Below are positions 50,495-60,385 of a stretch of DNA of 64,000 bases, one piece after another (within the stretch, counting starts at the first letter, position 1; the number at the start of each line of letters is the position of its first letter). The DNA lies in the NCBI GenBank assembly GCA_002724555.1, contig PBOZ01000030.1, positions 1 through 64,000 of the forward strand, given 5' to 3'. This DNA is from Rickettsiales bacterium (GTDB lineage: Bacteria > Pseudomonadota > Alphaproteobacteria > UBA8366). The notes under the pieces were generated by a model that saw only the letters and a program-made list of their open reading frames with translations, was not told where the DNA came from and searched no databases. Made by a program: the position numbers and the translations under genes.

Positions 50495-52870
50495 ATGTCC
50501 TCGCCACCGCAGCTCGTCGAGCCCAATAGCAACGCAATCGTGCCGGCGCAGCGCCTCCAAATGTTACGGGAATTAGAGAAGAAAGTACTCTGGCTCTCTG
50601 CATGGATGATACACAATGCCAATCATGTGCGCCCGGCGCGCGATGGCTTAAAAGTGGGAGGACACCAAGCGAGCTGCGCTTCAGCAGCCACGCTCTTAAC
50701 AGCGCTCTACATGGACGTGCTTCGCCCGGAAGACCGTGTCGCCGTCAAACCACATGCCAGCCCGGTCTTTCATGCCATCATGTACCTGCTTGGCCGCCAG
50801 ACACAGGAGAAGATGCAGGATTTCCGAGCACTTGGCGGCGTGCAGTCCTATCCCTCTCGAACAAAAGATACCAATGACGTTGACTTTTCGACTGGCTCAG
50901 TCGGACTTGGCGTCGCAACCACGCTGTTCGCCTCCTTGATCCAAGACTACGCAGAGGCCCATGGCCAAATGGCAGAGGGAGTACGCAAGGGTCGAATGGT
51001 CGCCCTCATGGGTGACGCGGAGTTAGACGAAGGCAATGTCTTCGAAGCACTGCTCGAAGGTTGGAAGCAGAAAGTTGGAAATCTGTGGTGGATCATCGAC
51101 TACAACCGTCAGAGCCTCGACGGTGTCATCAACGAATTTCTATTTACAAAAATTCAAGACTTCTTTGGCACAATGGACTGGAACGTCGTAACTCTCAAAT
51201 ACGGAAAAAAGTTGGAGACGGCATTTAAAGGACCAGCCGGTGAAGCCCTAATGCGCTGGATCGACGAGTGTCCAAACGATCTATACTCCGCCCTTACATT
51301 CAAAGGCGGCCCTGCCTGGCGAGATCATTTGAAGCGGGACCTCGGCGGAACATCCGGACTGAAGGTGTTACTCGATAGCCACGACGATGACAGCCTGCAT
51401 ACGCTTATGACAAACCTTGCCGGCCATGATATGGAATCAATCCTGGAGGCGTTCTACGCCGCCGACCAGGAAGATCAGCCACAATGTTTCGTCGCATACA
51501 CAATCAAAGGCTTCGGCATGCCGTTGCAAGGCCATAAGGACAATCACGCCGGCCTGATGAGCCCGGAACAGATGGCCGAGTTCAAGGAACACATGGCTGT
51601 TTTGGACGGAGAGGAATGGGACCGATTCGCCGGTCTCTCTTCTGACGCGAGCAAGCTTTCTAATTTCTTGGAATCCGTTCCCTTCGCGGCTTCGGGTGAG
51701 CGCCGGCACAATGCGCCAAAGGTACACATCCCCCGACGTTTTGAGACGAAGCCAACAGAGAGGGCGGCAACCCAATTCGCATTTGGCCAAATTCTTTACG
51801 ATATTGCTCGCCACGATGATGCGTTAGCAGATGCAATCGTCACAACTTCGCCGGACGTTACGGTTTCAACTAATCTTGGCCCTTGGGTCAATCAGAAAGG
51901 TATCTTCAACCGGATAGAGCGCGCCGACGTCTTTCGGGAAGAGCAGGTTGCGTCAGCCCAGAAGTGGGTAAGGACGCAGAAGGGAAAACATTTTGAACTC
52001 GGCATAGCCGAGAACAACTTATTCCTAATGCTGTCCGCTGCTGGGTTATCTGAACCTCTGTTTGGCGCGCGTGTGCTGCCGATCGGCACGCTCTATGACC
52101 CCTTTGTAAATCGCGGCCTCGATGCTCTCTTTTATGCTTGCTATCAAGACTCCCGTTTTATGGTGGTCGGCACACCCTCCGGAATCACACTCGCGCCGGA
52201 AGGTGGCGCACACCAATCAGTCGGCACGCCGCTTGTCGGTATAGGCCTCGATCGGCTCGCCTATTTCGAACCAGCATATGTCGACGAATTGGCTTCGATC
52301 ATGGCCTGGGGGTTTCGGCACATGCAGGAGAAGGACGGAGGCTCAGTCTATTTACGCCTCGCTACACGGCAGATCACGCAGCCGCAGCGTGAGATAACGG
52401 ATGCGCTCCACGAAGATATCTGCCGCGGCGGCTATTGGTTGAAGCCGCCAGCCCCCGGTTCGGAGCTCGCGATCGTCTACACGGGCGCCATCGCGCCCGA
52501 AGCCACGGAAGCGCATGAATCATTATTAGAAGATGTGCCCGGCGCAGGATTACTTGCAATCACGTCGCCAGACCGCCTGCACGACGACTGGATGGGTGCA
52601 CGCCGACAGCGTGAACAAGGAAACCCTACGCGTGCGCATATCGAAAAACTACTCTCGGATCTTGACCCTCGGGCAGCGCTCGTGACCGTTCTAGACGGCC
52701 ACCCGGCGACCCTTTCCTGGATTGGTTCCGTTGGTCGCCAGCGGGTAGCCCCCCTTGGTGTTGAGAGTTACGGCCAATCGGGTGATATCCCAGATCTCTA
52801 TAAGGCGGCCGGTATCGACGTTGATGCAATTATCGATGCCGCAGCGTCGGCCTGTTTGGCGCGTTTATAG
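50495..52870 (+). CDS. Pyruvate dehydrogenase E1-like / MdeB-like 2-oxoacid dehydrogenase (homodimeric, transketolase-like)
   Basis: 'KVGGHQASCASAATLLTALYMDVL', 'GRMVALMGDAELDEGNVFEALLEGWKQKVGNLWWIIDYNRQSLDGV'; divergent Lrp-type regulator. Confidence 0.85.
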   Translation: MSSPPQLVEPNSNAIVPAQRLQMLRELEKKVLWLSAWMIHNANHVRPARDGLKVGGHQASCASAATLLTALYMDVLRPEDRVAVKPHASPVFHAIMYLLGRQTQEKMQDFRALGGVQSYPSRTKDTNDVDFSTGSVGLGVATTLFASLIQDYAEAHGQMAEGVRKGRMVALMGDAELDEGNVFEALLEGWKQKVGNLWWIIDYNRQSLDGVINEFLFTKIQDFFGTMDWNVVTLKYGKKLETAFKGPAGEALMRWIDECPNDLYSALTFKGGPAWRDHLKRDLGGTSGLKVLLDSHDDDSLHTLMTNLAGHDMESILEAFYAADQEDQPQCFVAYTIKGFGMPLQGHKDNHAGLMSPEQMAEFKEHMAVLDGEEWDRFAGLSSDASKLSNFLESVPFAASGERRHNAPKVHIPRRFETKPTERAATQFAFGQILYDIARHDDALADAIVTTSPDVTVSTNLGPWVNQKGIFNRIERADVFREEQVASAQKWVRTQKGKHFELGIAENNLFLMLSAAGLSEPLFGARVLPIGTLYDPFVNRGLDALFYACYQDSRFMVVGTPSGITLAPEGGAHQSVGTPLVGIGLDRLAYFEPAYVDELASIMAWGFRHMQEKDGGSVYLRLATRQITQPQREITDALHEDICRGGYWLKPPAPGSELAIVYTGAIAPEATEAHESLLEDVPGAGLLAITSPDRLHDDWMGARRQREQGNPTRAHIEKLLSDLDPRAALVTVLDGHPATLSWIGSVGRQRVAPLGVESYGQSGDIPDLYKAAGIDVDAIIDAAASACLARL

Positions 52871-52973
52871 CGCAAGCGTTTCATGATAGGCTTCTTAGCA
52901 ATGCATTTAGACCGTCAATTCTCCGCCTCATGATGCAAACGAACAATGCGCAACGCAATCTGGACAGATTGAA

Positions 52974-53090
52974 GTGAGTTCGCGCCTGAAACACCTAGCC
53001 ACCTTCGTCATTCTCATCGCAGCCTGCGACCAATACTCCTTAGCGACTGATGAGTTCCACCCAACGTTAAAGGAAAGAGCGCTTATTTAA
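52974..53090 (+). CDS. Putative very short lipoprotein (38 aa)
   Basis: GTG-initiated MSSRLKHLATFVILIAACDQYSLATDEFHPTLKERALI* with signal-like N-terminus and IAAC lipobox; below the ORF-track size cutoff. Confidence 0.4.
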   Translation: MSSRLKHLATFVILIAACDQYSLATDEFHPTLKERALI

Positions 53091-53261
53091 CTAAGCTGTG
53101 AGTGCAATTGAAATGAGTTGGCCCAACCAATTGCGTTTCGCAATCTCGTAGCGATCAATTAAAAAGGCCTTACGCTAAAAAACCTCTCTGATAGCCCAGA
53201 ATTTCCTGCAAACTGGATTCCCGAAAAACCGGCTTGTTAAAGGGACATTATCTATTCTATT

Positions 53262-54926
53262 TTATCGCGCTTCCCGACTAATCGTAATTCGCGGCGGGCG
53301 TGCTTCAGGATCGATGATGACGTCGATGATGGAGGGCTCGCCTGACGCCAGTGCACCTTTTAAGGCATCGCCGAACTGTCCTGGCTTATCTACACGAAAA
53401 CCTCGGCAGTCAAATAATTCAGCAAGCTTTGCAAAATCAGGATTGCCATGGTCGACGCCAATAACAGGGCCATAGGCTTCCACTCGTTTCCTTTGCGAGC
53501 CAAGCCTAAAATTGTTAAAGACAATGAGGATGGCGTTCAAGCGTTCACGTGCCATAGTTTCCAAATCGCCAAGCTGAAGCATTAGGTCACCATCCCCAAT
53601 ACAAGTAATCACCGGCTGGTCAGGTCGGGCCCATTTAGCCCCCATTGCCATGCCAAGAGCACAACCCATGGCGCCGAGGCGCGTTGAAACGAGATGGGCG
53701 CCTGGCGGGTCGACCGGCGCCATGAAACCGTAAAAACCGTGATCTCCAGCCCCATGGGTGTAAATAGTCTCCGGTGGCTGCCGGCACAAAGCAGCTACGA
53801 TCTCCTGTGGTTGGACGTGCCCATTTTCAGGCGACGACGCCAACCAGGCGTTACGCCAGGCTGTATATCGATCGGCCAAGGAAGCCGTCCAGTGCCGCCG
53901 TGCGTCCGGGATCGGTGAAGGGTCGGCCTCAAGAATTTCATTAAGCGCATCCGCAAACGCTTTCGCATCGGAGACGATTCCAACCATTGGCGGGTATTCT
54001 TTTCCGAGCGCTACCGCATCGATATCGACTTGTATGATAGGTGCATTCGCGGGCAACAGTTCTCCGCGCGACGTTTGAATGTCGGACAATCGAGAGCCAA
54101 TTGCGAGCACAAGATCTGCTTCACGAATCGCATCGCCGACAGGTTCGTACCCGATAATCCCGGCACAGCCGAGAACGAGCGGATTCGATTCCGGGAGCAC
54201 GCCGCGCGAGGTTGGCGAATTGACGACGGGCGCACCCATCCGTTCGGCAAGTTGTATTAAGGCGGTACCTGCGCCGGAATAATTCGCGCCACCACCGATC
54301 AAAAGAACGGGCCGGGCCGCCTTTCGGAGAAGTTTTGCAGCTTCTTCCACCAAGGCTGGGTCCGGAAATAAGCGAATGTGTGGTGTGGTCACACGTACCG
54401 GCTTTGGGACATTATCGGCGCCAAGTTCTTCTGTCGAAACATCGATGGGAATGTCAATCTGCGCGACACCAGGTTTGCCGCTGACACTTTCACGAAGCGC
54501 ATCCCGCACCGCCGCAACGGCCTGATCGGGCCGCTCAACCCGAGTCTGAAACTTAACAAAATCGGCGACGGGCTTCTGTACGTCTAACGTCTGCCACCAG
54601 CCGTTCTCCATTGCCTTCCGCTCTTGCGTCGCGCTGAGAACGACCATCGGCGTACAATCCAGCGCAGCCGACCCGATTCCAAGACTGGCCGCGAGCAAAC
54701 CGGAGCCACCATGGACCATCAAACAACCAGGCTGACCGGTGAGACGGGCGGTTGCATCAAGGATTGCCGCCGCCACCTGCTCGTGCCGAATGCCCACGTA
54801 GCGAGCCTGATTCTGTGCGGCAAGTGCGGACGCATAAGGGGCCGAAGTCGAGCCCACCATACCAGCGAAGTGTGTAAGCCCCGCGCCGAGTAATTGATCC
54901 AGTACTGCTTCATAAACTTTCATCAC
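53262..54926 (-). CDS. ThDP-dependent enzyme, acetolactate synthase-like
   Basis: 'LLGAGLTHFAGMVGSTSAPYASAL', 'VHGGSGLLAASLGIGSAALDCTPMVVLSA', 'ITCIGDGDLMLQLGDLETM'. Confidence 0.87.
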   Translation of the reverse strand: MMKVYEAVLDQLLGAGLTHFAGMVGSTSAPYASALAAQNQARYVGIRHEQVAAAILDATARLTGQPGCLMVHGGSGLLAASLGIGSAALDCTPMVVLSATQERKAMENGWWQTLDVQKPVADFVKFQTRVERPDQAVAAVRDALRESVSGKPGVAQIDIPIDVSTEELGADNVPKPVRVTTPHIRLFPDPALVEEAAKLLRKAARPVLLIGGGANYSGAGTALIQLAERMGAPVVNSPTSRGVLPESNPLVLGCAGIIGYEPVGDAIREADLVLAIGSRLSDIQTSRGELLPANAPIIQVDIDAVALGKEYPPMVGIVSDAKAFADALNEILEADPSPIPDARRHWTASLADRYTAWRNAWLASSPENGHVQPQEIVAALCRQPPETIYTHGAGDHGFYGFMAPVDPPGAHLVSTRLGAMGCALGMAMGAKWARPDQPVITCIGDGDLMLQLGDLETMARERLNAILIVFNNFRLGSQRKRVEAYGPVIGVDHGNPDFAKLAELFDCRGFRVDKPGQFGDALKGALASGEPSIIDVIIDPEARPPRITISREAR

Positions 54927-55043
54927 TCACTCCAAAATTCCACACCGCTTACGCTCTTAGTATCGCTTCAACGGCAATCTCACCAGACACCGTGGTTATT
55001 TCTGCCACTCGCGCATAAATAATTTAGAAGGAGGACTTCAACT

Positions 55044-56678
55044 ATGGAATGGTACGCAAAAAGGCGCTTCGGGGATTTAGCTGATGATGCCGCAGAAAAA
55101 TTTGGTGACCGCGAAGCATTGGTCTTTAAAGACCAACGCTACAGTTTCAACGAACAAGCGCAAGAGATCAATCGCACGGCAAAAGCGTTGATCGCCAGCG
55201 GGGTCCAGCACGGCGACCATGTAGCTCTCTGGCTCAATAATTGCGCGGATTGGGTTTTCTTTAATTTCGCGCTCGCCAAGATCGGCGCCGTAATGGTGCC
55301 CATCAACACGAGATTCCGAACCAACGACCTCGACTACGTGCTGCGACAGTCGGACAGTCGCTTCTTGATTACCCACGACACGTCGGGGCCCATCGGCTAT
55401 CTCGAAATGGTTCGTGAAGTTATCTCTTTACCAAACACAGGCGACTCTGTCGACGATCCGAGTTTCCCCAAGTTGCGGCGTGTCTTAATCACCGAAGAGG
55501 TCGAGCCAAATGGTGTGATGACCTGGACCGCCGCTTTGAAAGCCGGACAGTCGGTCAGCGATGACCAATTAGCGGCACGATCTGCCGCCGTCGATCCTGA
55601 TGATCCCGTATTCATAATGTACACGTCCGGCACAACGGGATTCCCGAAAGGCGTCGTCCACAGCCACAAACTTATACGAAATGTCGAGGAACGCGGCTTT
55701 CGTATGGCGGTCTCAGACCGCGATACGATACTGAATTACCTTCCAATGTTTCACGCCTTTGGCTACTCGGACGGAATTCTGATGGCGCCGATCACCGGAG
55801 CCCGCCAAATCGTCACAGAGACTTTCGATTCAGATGAGTGCCTCGACCTTATTGAGAGCGAAGGCGCTTCAATAATGCATGGATTCGAGGCGCACTTTAA
55901 GGCGTTGACGGAAGCACAAGAGGCGTATCCACGGGATGTCTCATCACTCCGCACTGGCATATTTGCGGCAGGCATGCACAGCGCCACACCGGTAATACGG
56001 CAAGGCAATCAGGTCCTCTCGCCGATACGTTCGGTTTCCGGCTACGGCATGACGGAAATTTGGCTTGGCGCCGCGATTGGTGCCCTGGACGAAGACGAGA
56101 CGTTGCGCTGGGAATCTTCAGGTGAAACGGGTCTCGGCTACGAATTAAAAATTGTTGATCCAATCACGCGTAAGGATCAACCGGTAGGCGTGCCAGGCGA
56201 ACTTCTCGTAAAGGGCTACAGCCTTATGCTGGAATATTACAAGAAGCCCGAGGAAACAGCGGCCGCTTTCGATAAGGACGGCTGGTTCATAACAGGCGAC
56301 TCCGCCGTTTGGCTGGAAAATGGCTACATGCGGTTTTTGGGCCGTTATAAAGATATGCTAAAGGTTGGCGGCGAGAATGTTGATCCGATGGAAGCGGAGG
56401 GCTTGCTGCTCGAGCATCCGGAAATCCACCAAGTCGCCGTAGTGGGGATGCCGGATGATAAACTATCGGAAGTTGGCGTCGCATATGTACAACTCGTCCC
56501 CGACTCTTCGATGGATGCTGAAGCCGTCATCGCGCATTGCCAAGGCAAACTTGCGAGTTTCAAGATTCCTCACCATGTTGTCTTCGTCGAAGATTTCCCG
56601 ATGACCGCAAGTGGTAAAATACGCAAAGTGGAATTGCGCGAAGACGCAAAAAAGCGCGCTTCGCAGAATGCAGAGTAG
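55044..56678 (+). CDS. AMP-binding acyl-CoA synthetase/ligase
   Basis: 'FIMYTSGTTGFPKGVVHSH', 'DGWFITGDSAVWLENGYMRFLGRYKDMLKVGGENVDPMEAE', 'PMTASGKIRKVEL'. Confidence 0.93.
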   Translation: MEWYAKRRFGDLADDAAEKFGDREALVFKDQRYSFNEQAQEINRTAKALIASGVQHGDHVALWLNNCADWVFFNFALAKIGAVMVPINTRFRTNDLDYVLRQSDSRFLITHDTSGPIGYLEMVREVISLPNTGDSVDDPSFPKLRRVLITEEVEPNGVMTWTAALKAGQSVSDDQLAARSAAVDPDDPVFIMYTSGTTGFPKGVVHSHKLIRNVEERGFRMAVSDRDTILNYLPMFHAFGYSDGILMAPITGARQIVTETFDSDECLDLIESEGASIMHGFEAHFKALTEAQEAYPRDVSSLRTGIFAAGMHSATPVIRQGNQVLSPIRSVSGYGMTEIWLGAAIGALDEDETLRWESSGETGLGYELKIVDPITRKDQPVGVPGELLVKGYSLMLEYYKKPEETAAAFDKDGWFITGDSAVWLENGYMRFLGRYKDMLKVGGENVDPMEAEGLLLEHPEIHQVAVVGMPDDKLSEVGVAYVQLVPDSSMDAEAVIAHCQGKLASFKIPHHVVFVEDFPMTASGKIRKVELREDAKKRASQNAE

Positions 56679-56812
56679 CCCCTTCCTTGACATTGTTATC
56701 AAGAAGGCGCATTCAAAGCGTCAGAATCGCCCAGATCGCGCGAACCGCTGCGATTTTTGATAAGAAGAACAAAGCAACGAGTCCGGGCCGTTCCTCATTT
56801 TGACATACCGTT

Positions 56813-58171
56813 ATGTCCAGTTGCGCGTGGATGACGGCGACGCGGCAGATTTGCGTGCGCTCTCGCGACCGTCTGTTTGACGCAAAGGAATATACCGATT
56901 TGACAAAGACTGACTTCACGGGTCTCGGCTTAATCGAGCCCCTCACCCGCGCCTTGGCGGCGCAGAATTACTTAACGCCGACACCGATTCAGGAAAAAGC
57001 AATCCCGCAGCTCCTAGAAAATGCCGACCTTCTCGGCATTGCACAAACTGGCAGCGGTAAAACGGCCGCATTCGTTCTTCCAATACTACAACACCTTAGC
57101 AGCGATGGTCTGCGCCCTTCGCCGAAAGGCACGCTTGCTCTCATTCTCGCACCAACCCGGGAACTAGCGCTACAAATTGGGAATTCGGTAAAAAATTACG
57201 CCAACCATCTCCCAATTCGCCATACGGTGATCCTCGGCGGCGTCAATCAAAATTCGCAAGTAAAAGCGCTGGCGAGAGGTGTAGATGTCCTCATTGCAAC
57301 ACCGGGTCGGCTGCTCGACCTCATGGATCAAGGCTACGTTCATCTGAACGATGTAGAACACCTAGTTCTAGATGAGGCCGACCGGATGCTCGACATGGGT
57401 TTCATTCACGATGTTCGTAAGATAGTTAAGGCAGTGCCAGATGAGCGCCAGACACTCCTTTTCTCCGCAACCATGCCGAAGGAAGTGGCCAAACTTGCCA
57501 ATAAAATTCTTTTCGCCCCAGTACGGATAGATATCGCACCGAAAACCGTTGCACCGGACCGGATAAAACAACGCGTCATCCACGTCCCGGCCTCCAAAAA
57601 GGGAGCGCTTTTGCAGGACTTGTTAGCGGACCCCTCCTTCTACCGAGTGATCGTCTTCACACGCACCAAACACCGGGCGAACCGGGTAACAAAGCAGTTA
57701 GGACAGGCGGGTATTGAGGCGGCGGCCATTCACGGCAACAAATCGCAGGCAGCCCGCCAAAGGGCCTTGGATGGTTTCAAAGCCAACAGAGTGCGGGTCC
57801 TTGTCGCAACGGACATTGCGGCGCGTGGGATTGATGTCGACGGCATTACCCACGTCATCAACTTTGATTTACCGAACGAAGCGGAAAGCTATGTCCATCG
57901 AATAGGCCGCACCGCCCGTGCAGGCGCGAAAGGAATGGCCTACTCGTTCTGTGATCAGGCAGAGCAAGCCCACTTCCGTGGAATTGAACGCCTCATTAAG
58001 CGGACAATCGAGGTTCAGGAGCATAACCTAAGCGAACTGACAGCCAATCAAAGCCAACCCGAACGACAACGTACAAACCGGAAACAGAAGCCGCACGGAA
58101 ATCGCCCAGCAAACGGAAACAGCAGGCCACGTCGACGCCGCCGAAACCGTAAACCCGCAAAGGCAGCCTAG
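56813..58171 (+). CDS. DEAD-box ATP-dependent RNA helicase, RhlE-like
   Basis: 'AQTGSGKTAAFVLPIL', 'VLDEADRMLDMGF', 'SATMPKE', 'HRIGRTARAGAKG', basic C-terminal tail. True start may be TTG 56900 (LTKTDFTGLGL). Confidence 0.93.
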   Translation: MSSCAWMTATRQICVRSRDRLFDAKEYTDLTKTDFTGLGLIEPLTRALAAQNYLTPTPIQEKAIPQLLENADLLGIAQTGSGKTAAFVLPILQHLSSDGLRPSPKGTLALILAPTRELALQIGNSVKNYANHLPIRHTVILGGVNQNSQVKALARGVDVLIATPGRLLDLMDQGYVHLNDVEHLVLDEADRMLDMGFIHDVRKIVKAVPDERQTLLFSATMPKEVAKLANKILFAPVRIDIAPKTVAPDRIKQRVIHVPASKKGALLQDLLADPSFYRVIVFTRTKHRANRVTKQLGQAGIEAAAIHGNKSQAARQRALDGFKANRVRVLVATDIAARGIDVDGITHVINFDLPNEAESYVHRIGRTARAGAKGMAYSFCDQAEQAHFRGIERLIKRTIEVQEHNLSELTANQSQPERQRTNRKQKPHGNRPANGNSRPRRRRRNRKPAKAA

Positions 58172-58801
58172 TTAAAAACGGCCTCATCTGCCGTCCGCCT
58201 ACCTTGGAACAGGATCATGGATAGGCAGGTAGAGGCCGAATGTATCGTACCTTTTTGAATAGCTTCTAAATCCTGAAAACTGCCGAGAGGACGCTGAATA
58301 ACATTTATCAACTGATGGTATTCAAGTCCCCAATTGCAGCCGGCAGGCTGGCGAGATCGACGGCAGCAACTCGGTTTTTGTAGTCCCTCATCAGAGTGCA
58401 TCCAGTCTTGATATTTGCAGCAGGCAGTAAACGCGGGGCTTCACGACCATGCGAGCCGCACGAGTGGTGCCGATTCTGGCCATTCCCGCGCCATTAAATA
58501 AAAACTACGACCGGACCACGTCTGGTAACTTGCGGATAAGTCCAATTGGCGGGTGAAGTTTTGCAAACCCTTACTACAATCTAACCATCAAATCATCATT
58601 ACAATGACGATTGTGCTAAGATACTGAACTGATAGTTGGGGAATATACACCTTTTTCCCCTCTGGCTATTGGTCGGATTACGCGAATTCGTATCCGTAAT
58701 CGTTTTTTCACGCGAGGAACAAACGACAAGGAGCTGAAAAAATTAAAATACTTTATCGCATACTCTGCGTTTGCAGGGATTTCACATCATAACGGATCAC
58801 A

Positions 58802-59860
58802 TCAAATATCCAAAACAGCGAGATCATCTTGATCCGCGGCGTTGTAGTTCGCATCGTACCACCAAGTCATATAGTCGCTATAGGTGATTGGCGGGTACCT
58901 CGGCGGGTTTCCATTATTGGTACAGGTTGGCAGACAGGCGATCTCCGTATTCAAATGTGGTCCCAGAAAAAAAGGAATTGCGTATCGATGTCGGTCGACC
59001 GGTGGCAGCGCACGGTGCGGTGTCGAGAGATAACGCCCATTGCTCCATCGGTGCAGCGTATCTCCAGTATTTATAACGAACGAGTTTGGTACGTAGGGGA
59101 CATCAAGCCACTTGCCGGGCGCCGTCGCAATCTGCAAACCCGGTACCTCTGATTGCGGCAAAAATGTCATGAAGTTCAAGTCTGTGTGCGGTGCTATGCC
59201 GTAAAGGCCCTCTGTGCGCTCAACAGGCGGATAGTGCGATAGCCGGAACGAAAACTGACTCTCTTCGAAGGGCTGTTCGAAGTAGTCGGCTTTAAGATTA
59301 AGAGACAACGCCAGGGCGGGCATCAACCGTTTTGCCATCGCATCTATTACATCACAGTATTCTAGGACGTTCTCACGGAATCTCGGAAGATTTTCAGGCC
59401 AAATATTTGGCCCAGCAAATCGCCTTTTGGTCAAAACCAACGGGTCATCAGCCGGGCGTTCGCGCTTCAAAAAAAATGCTTCATTCGCATCCGGTTTGAC
59501 CGATTTTTCACTCACGCGCGACGTGCGAACGTTGTAACGTCCTTCCGCCATGTAACCGTTATTGTGTCCGTTCATCCGCAATGCGCGCTTTTCCTCTATT
59601 GCCTGTGCATGGAAACGCCGGGCCTCATCGAAGGTTCGCGCGATGAGGCCCGGCGGGACACCATGATTAACGATTATCAAGAAACCAACATTCTCAAGCG
59701 CATGATTCAACGCACTTGCAACTCGACGCGCTCCGTCCAAACCATCGCGCAACGGCGCTAGATCAATCAAAGGAATGCCATCGCTCACATAGGTTCTCCC
59801 GTAGATGTCGCAAATAGTGCGTTCTTGCCGCAAGCCAAACAAGCATCTTAAATTAACCAA
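58802..59860 (-). CDS. Fe(II)/2-oxoglutarate-dependent dioxygenase (isopenicillin N synthase-like)
   Basis: 'IPLIDLAPL', 'VGFLIIVNHGVPPGLI', 'APHTDLNFMTFLPQSEVPGLQI', 'FVINTGDTLHRWSNGRYLSTPHRAL'. Confidence 0.9.
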   Translation of the reverse strand: MVNLRCLFGLRQERTICDIYGRTYVSDGIPLIDLAPLRDGLDGARRVASALNHALENVGFLIIVNHGVPPGLIARTFDEARRFHAQAIEEKRALRMNGHNNGYMAEGRYNVRTSRVSEKSVKPDANEAFFLKRERPADDPLVLTKRRFAGPNIWPENLPRFRENVLEYCDVIDAMAKRLMPALALSLNLKADYFEQPFEESQFSFRLSHYPPVERTEGLYGIAPHTDLNFMTFLPQSEVPGLQIATAPGKWLDVPYVPNSFVINTGDTLHRWSNGRYLSTPHRALPPVDRHRYAIPFFLGPHLNTEIACLPTCTNNGNPPRYPPITYSDYMTWWYDANYNAADQDDLAVLDI

Positions 59861-59884
59861 GTAAGCTATATAGGAGCGAAAAAC

Positions 59885-60385
59885 ATGTCCGAACTAGACG
59901 CCTGCCGCGGCCATGCGGTCGTCATGCAACCAGATGAAGGCCCTTCTTATTGGCAGCCAAAACCAGCCAATGGCTATTCCAGTCCAAAACTCTTTCCTGA
60001 GCTTACAAAATTCAACGGATTCTCAATGGGCTATCAATCGATCGCGCCGCATAGCAATATTCGGGCGCATTCACACACGGATCAGGTCGAGTTGCAGATA
60101 TGCTTCTCCGGTCGCGGCTATGTACTCGTCGACGGAAAGCGGCATGAGCTAGTGCCAGGGACCGCCTGTTTCATTGGACCAGATGTCACTCATGAAATCT
60201 TTAACGATAGGGAGGAAGATCTGGTGCAACTCTGGGTGATCGGTCCTGCTGGGCTTGAAGATTTCTTTAAGACCATTGGCCGCGACCGCGCACATGGTGA
60301 CGCCGCACCCCAGAATTTCGACCGTCCGGACGACGTCGCCACCATCGAGCGCCACATGGGATTTGATAAAACGGCGGCCAGCTAG
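59885..60385 (+). CDS. Cupin-domain protein
   Basis: 'IAPHSNIRAHSHTDQVELQICFSGRGYVLVDGKRHELVPGTACFIGPDVTHEIFND'. Confidence 0.88.
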   Translation: MSELDACRGHAVVMQPDEGPSYWQPKPANGYSSPKLFPELTKFNGFSMGYQSIAPHSNIRAHSHTDQVELQICFSGRGYVLVDGKRHELVPGTACFIGPDVTHEIFNDREEDLVQLWVIGPAGLEDFFKTIGRDRAHGDAAPQNFDRPDDVATIERHMGFDKTAAS

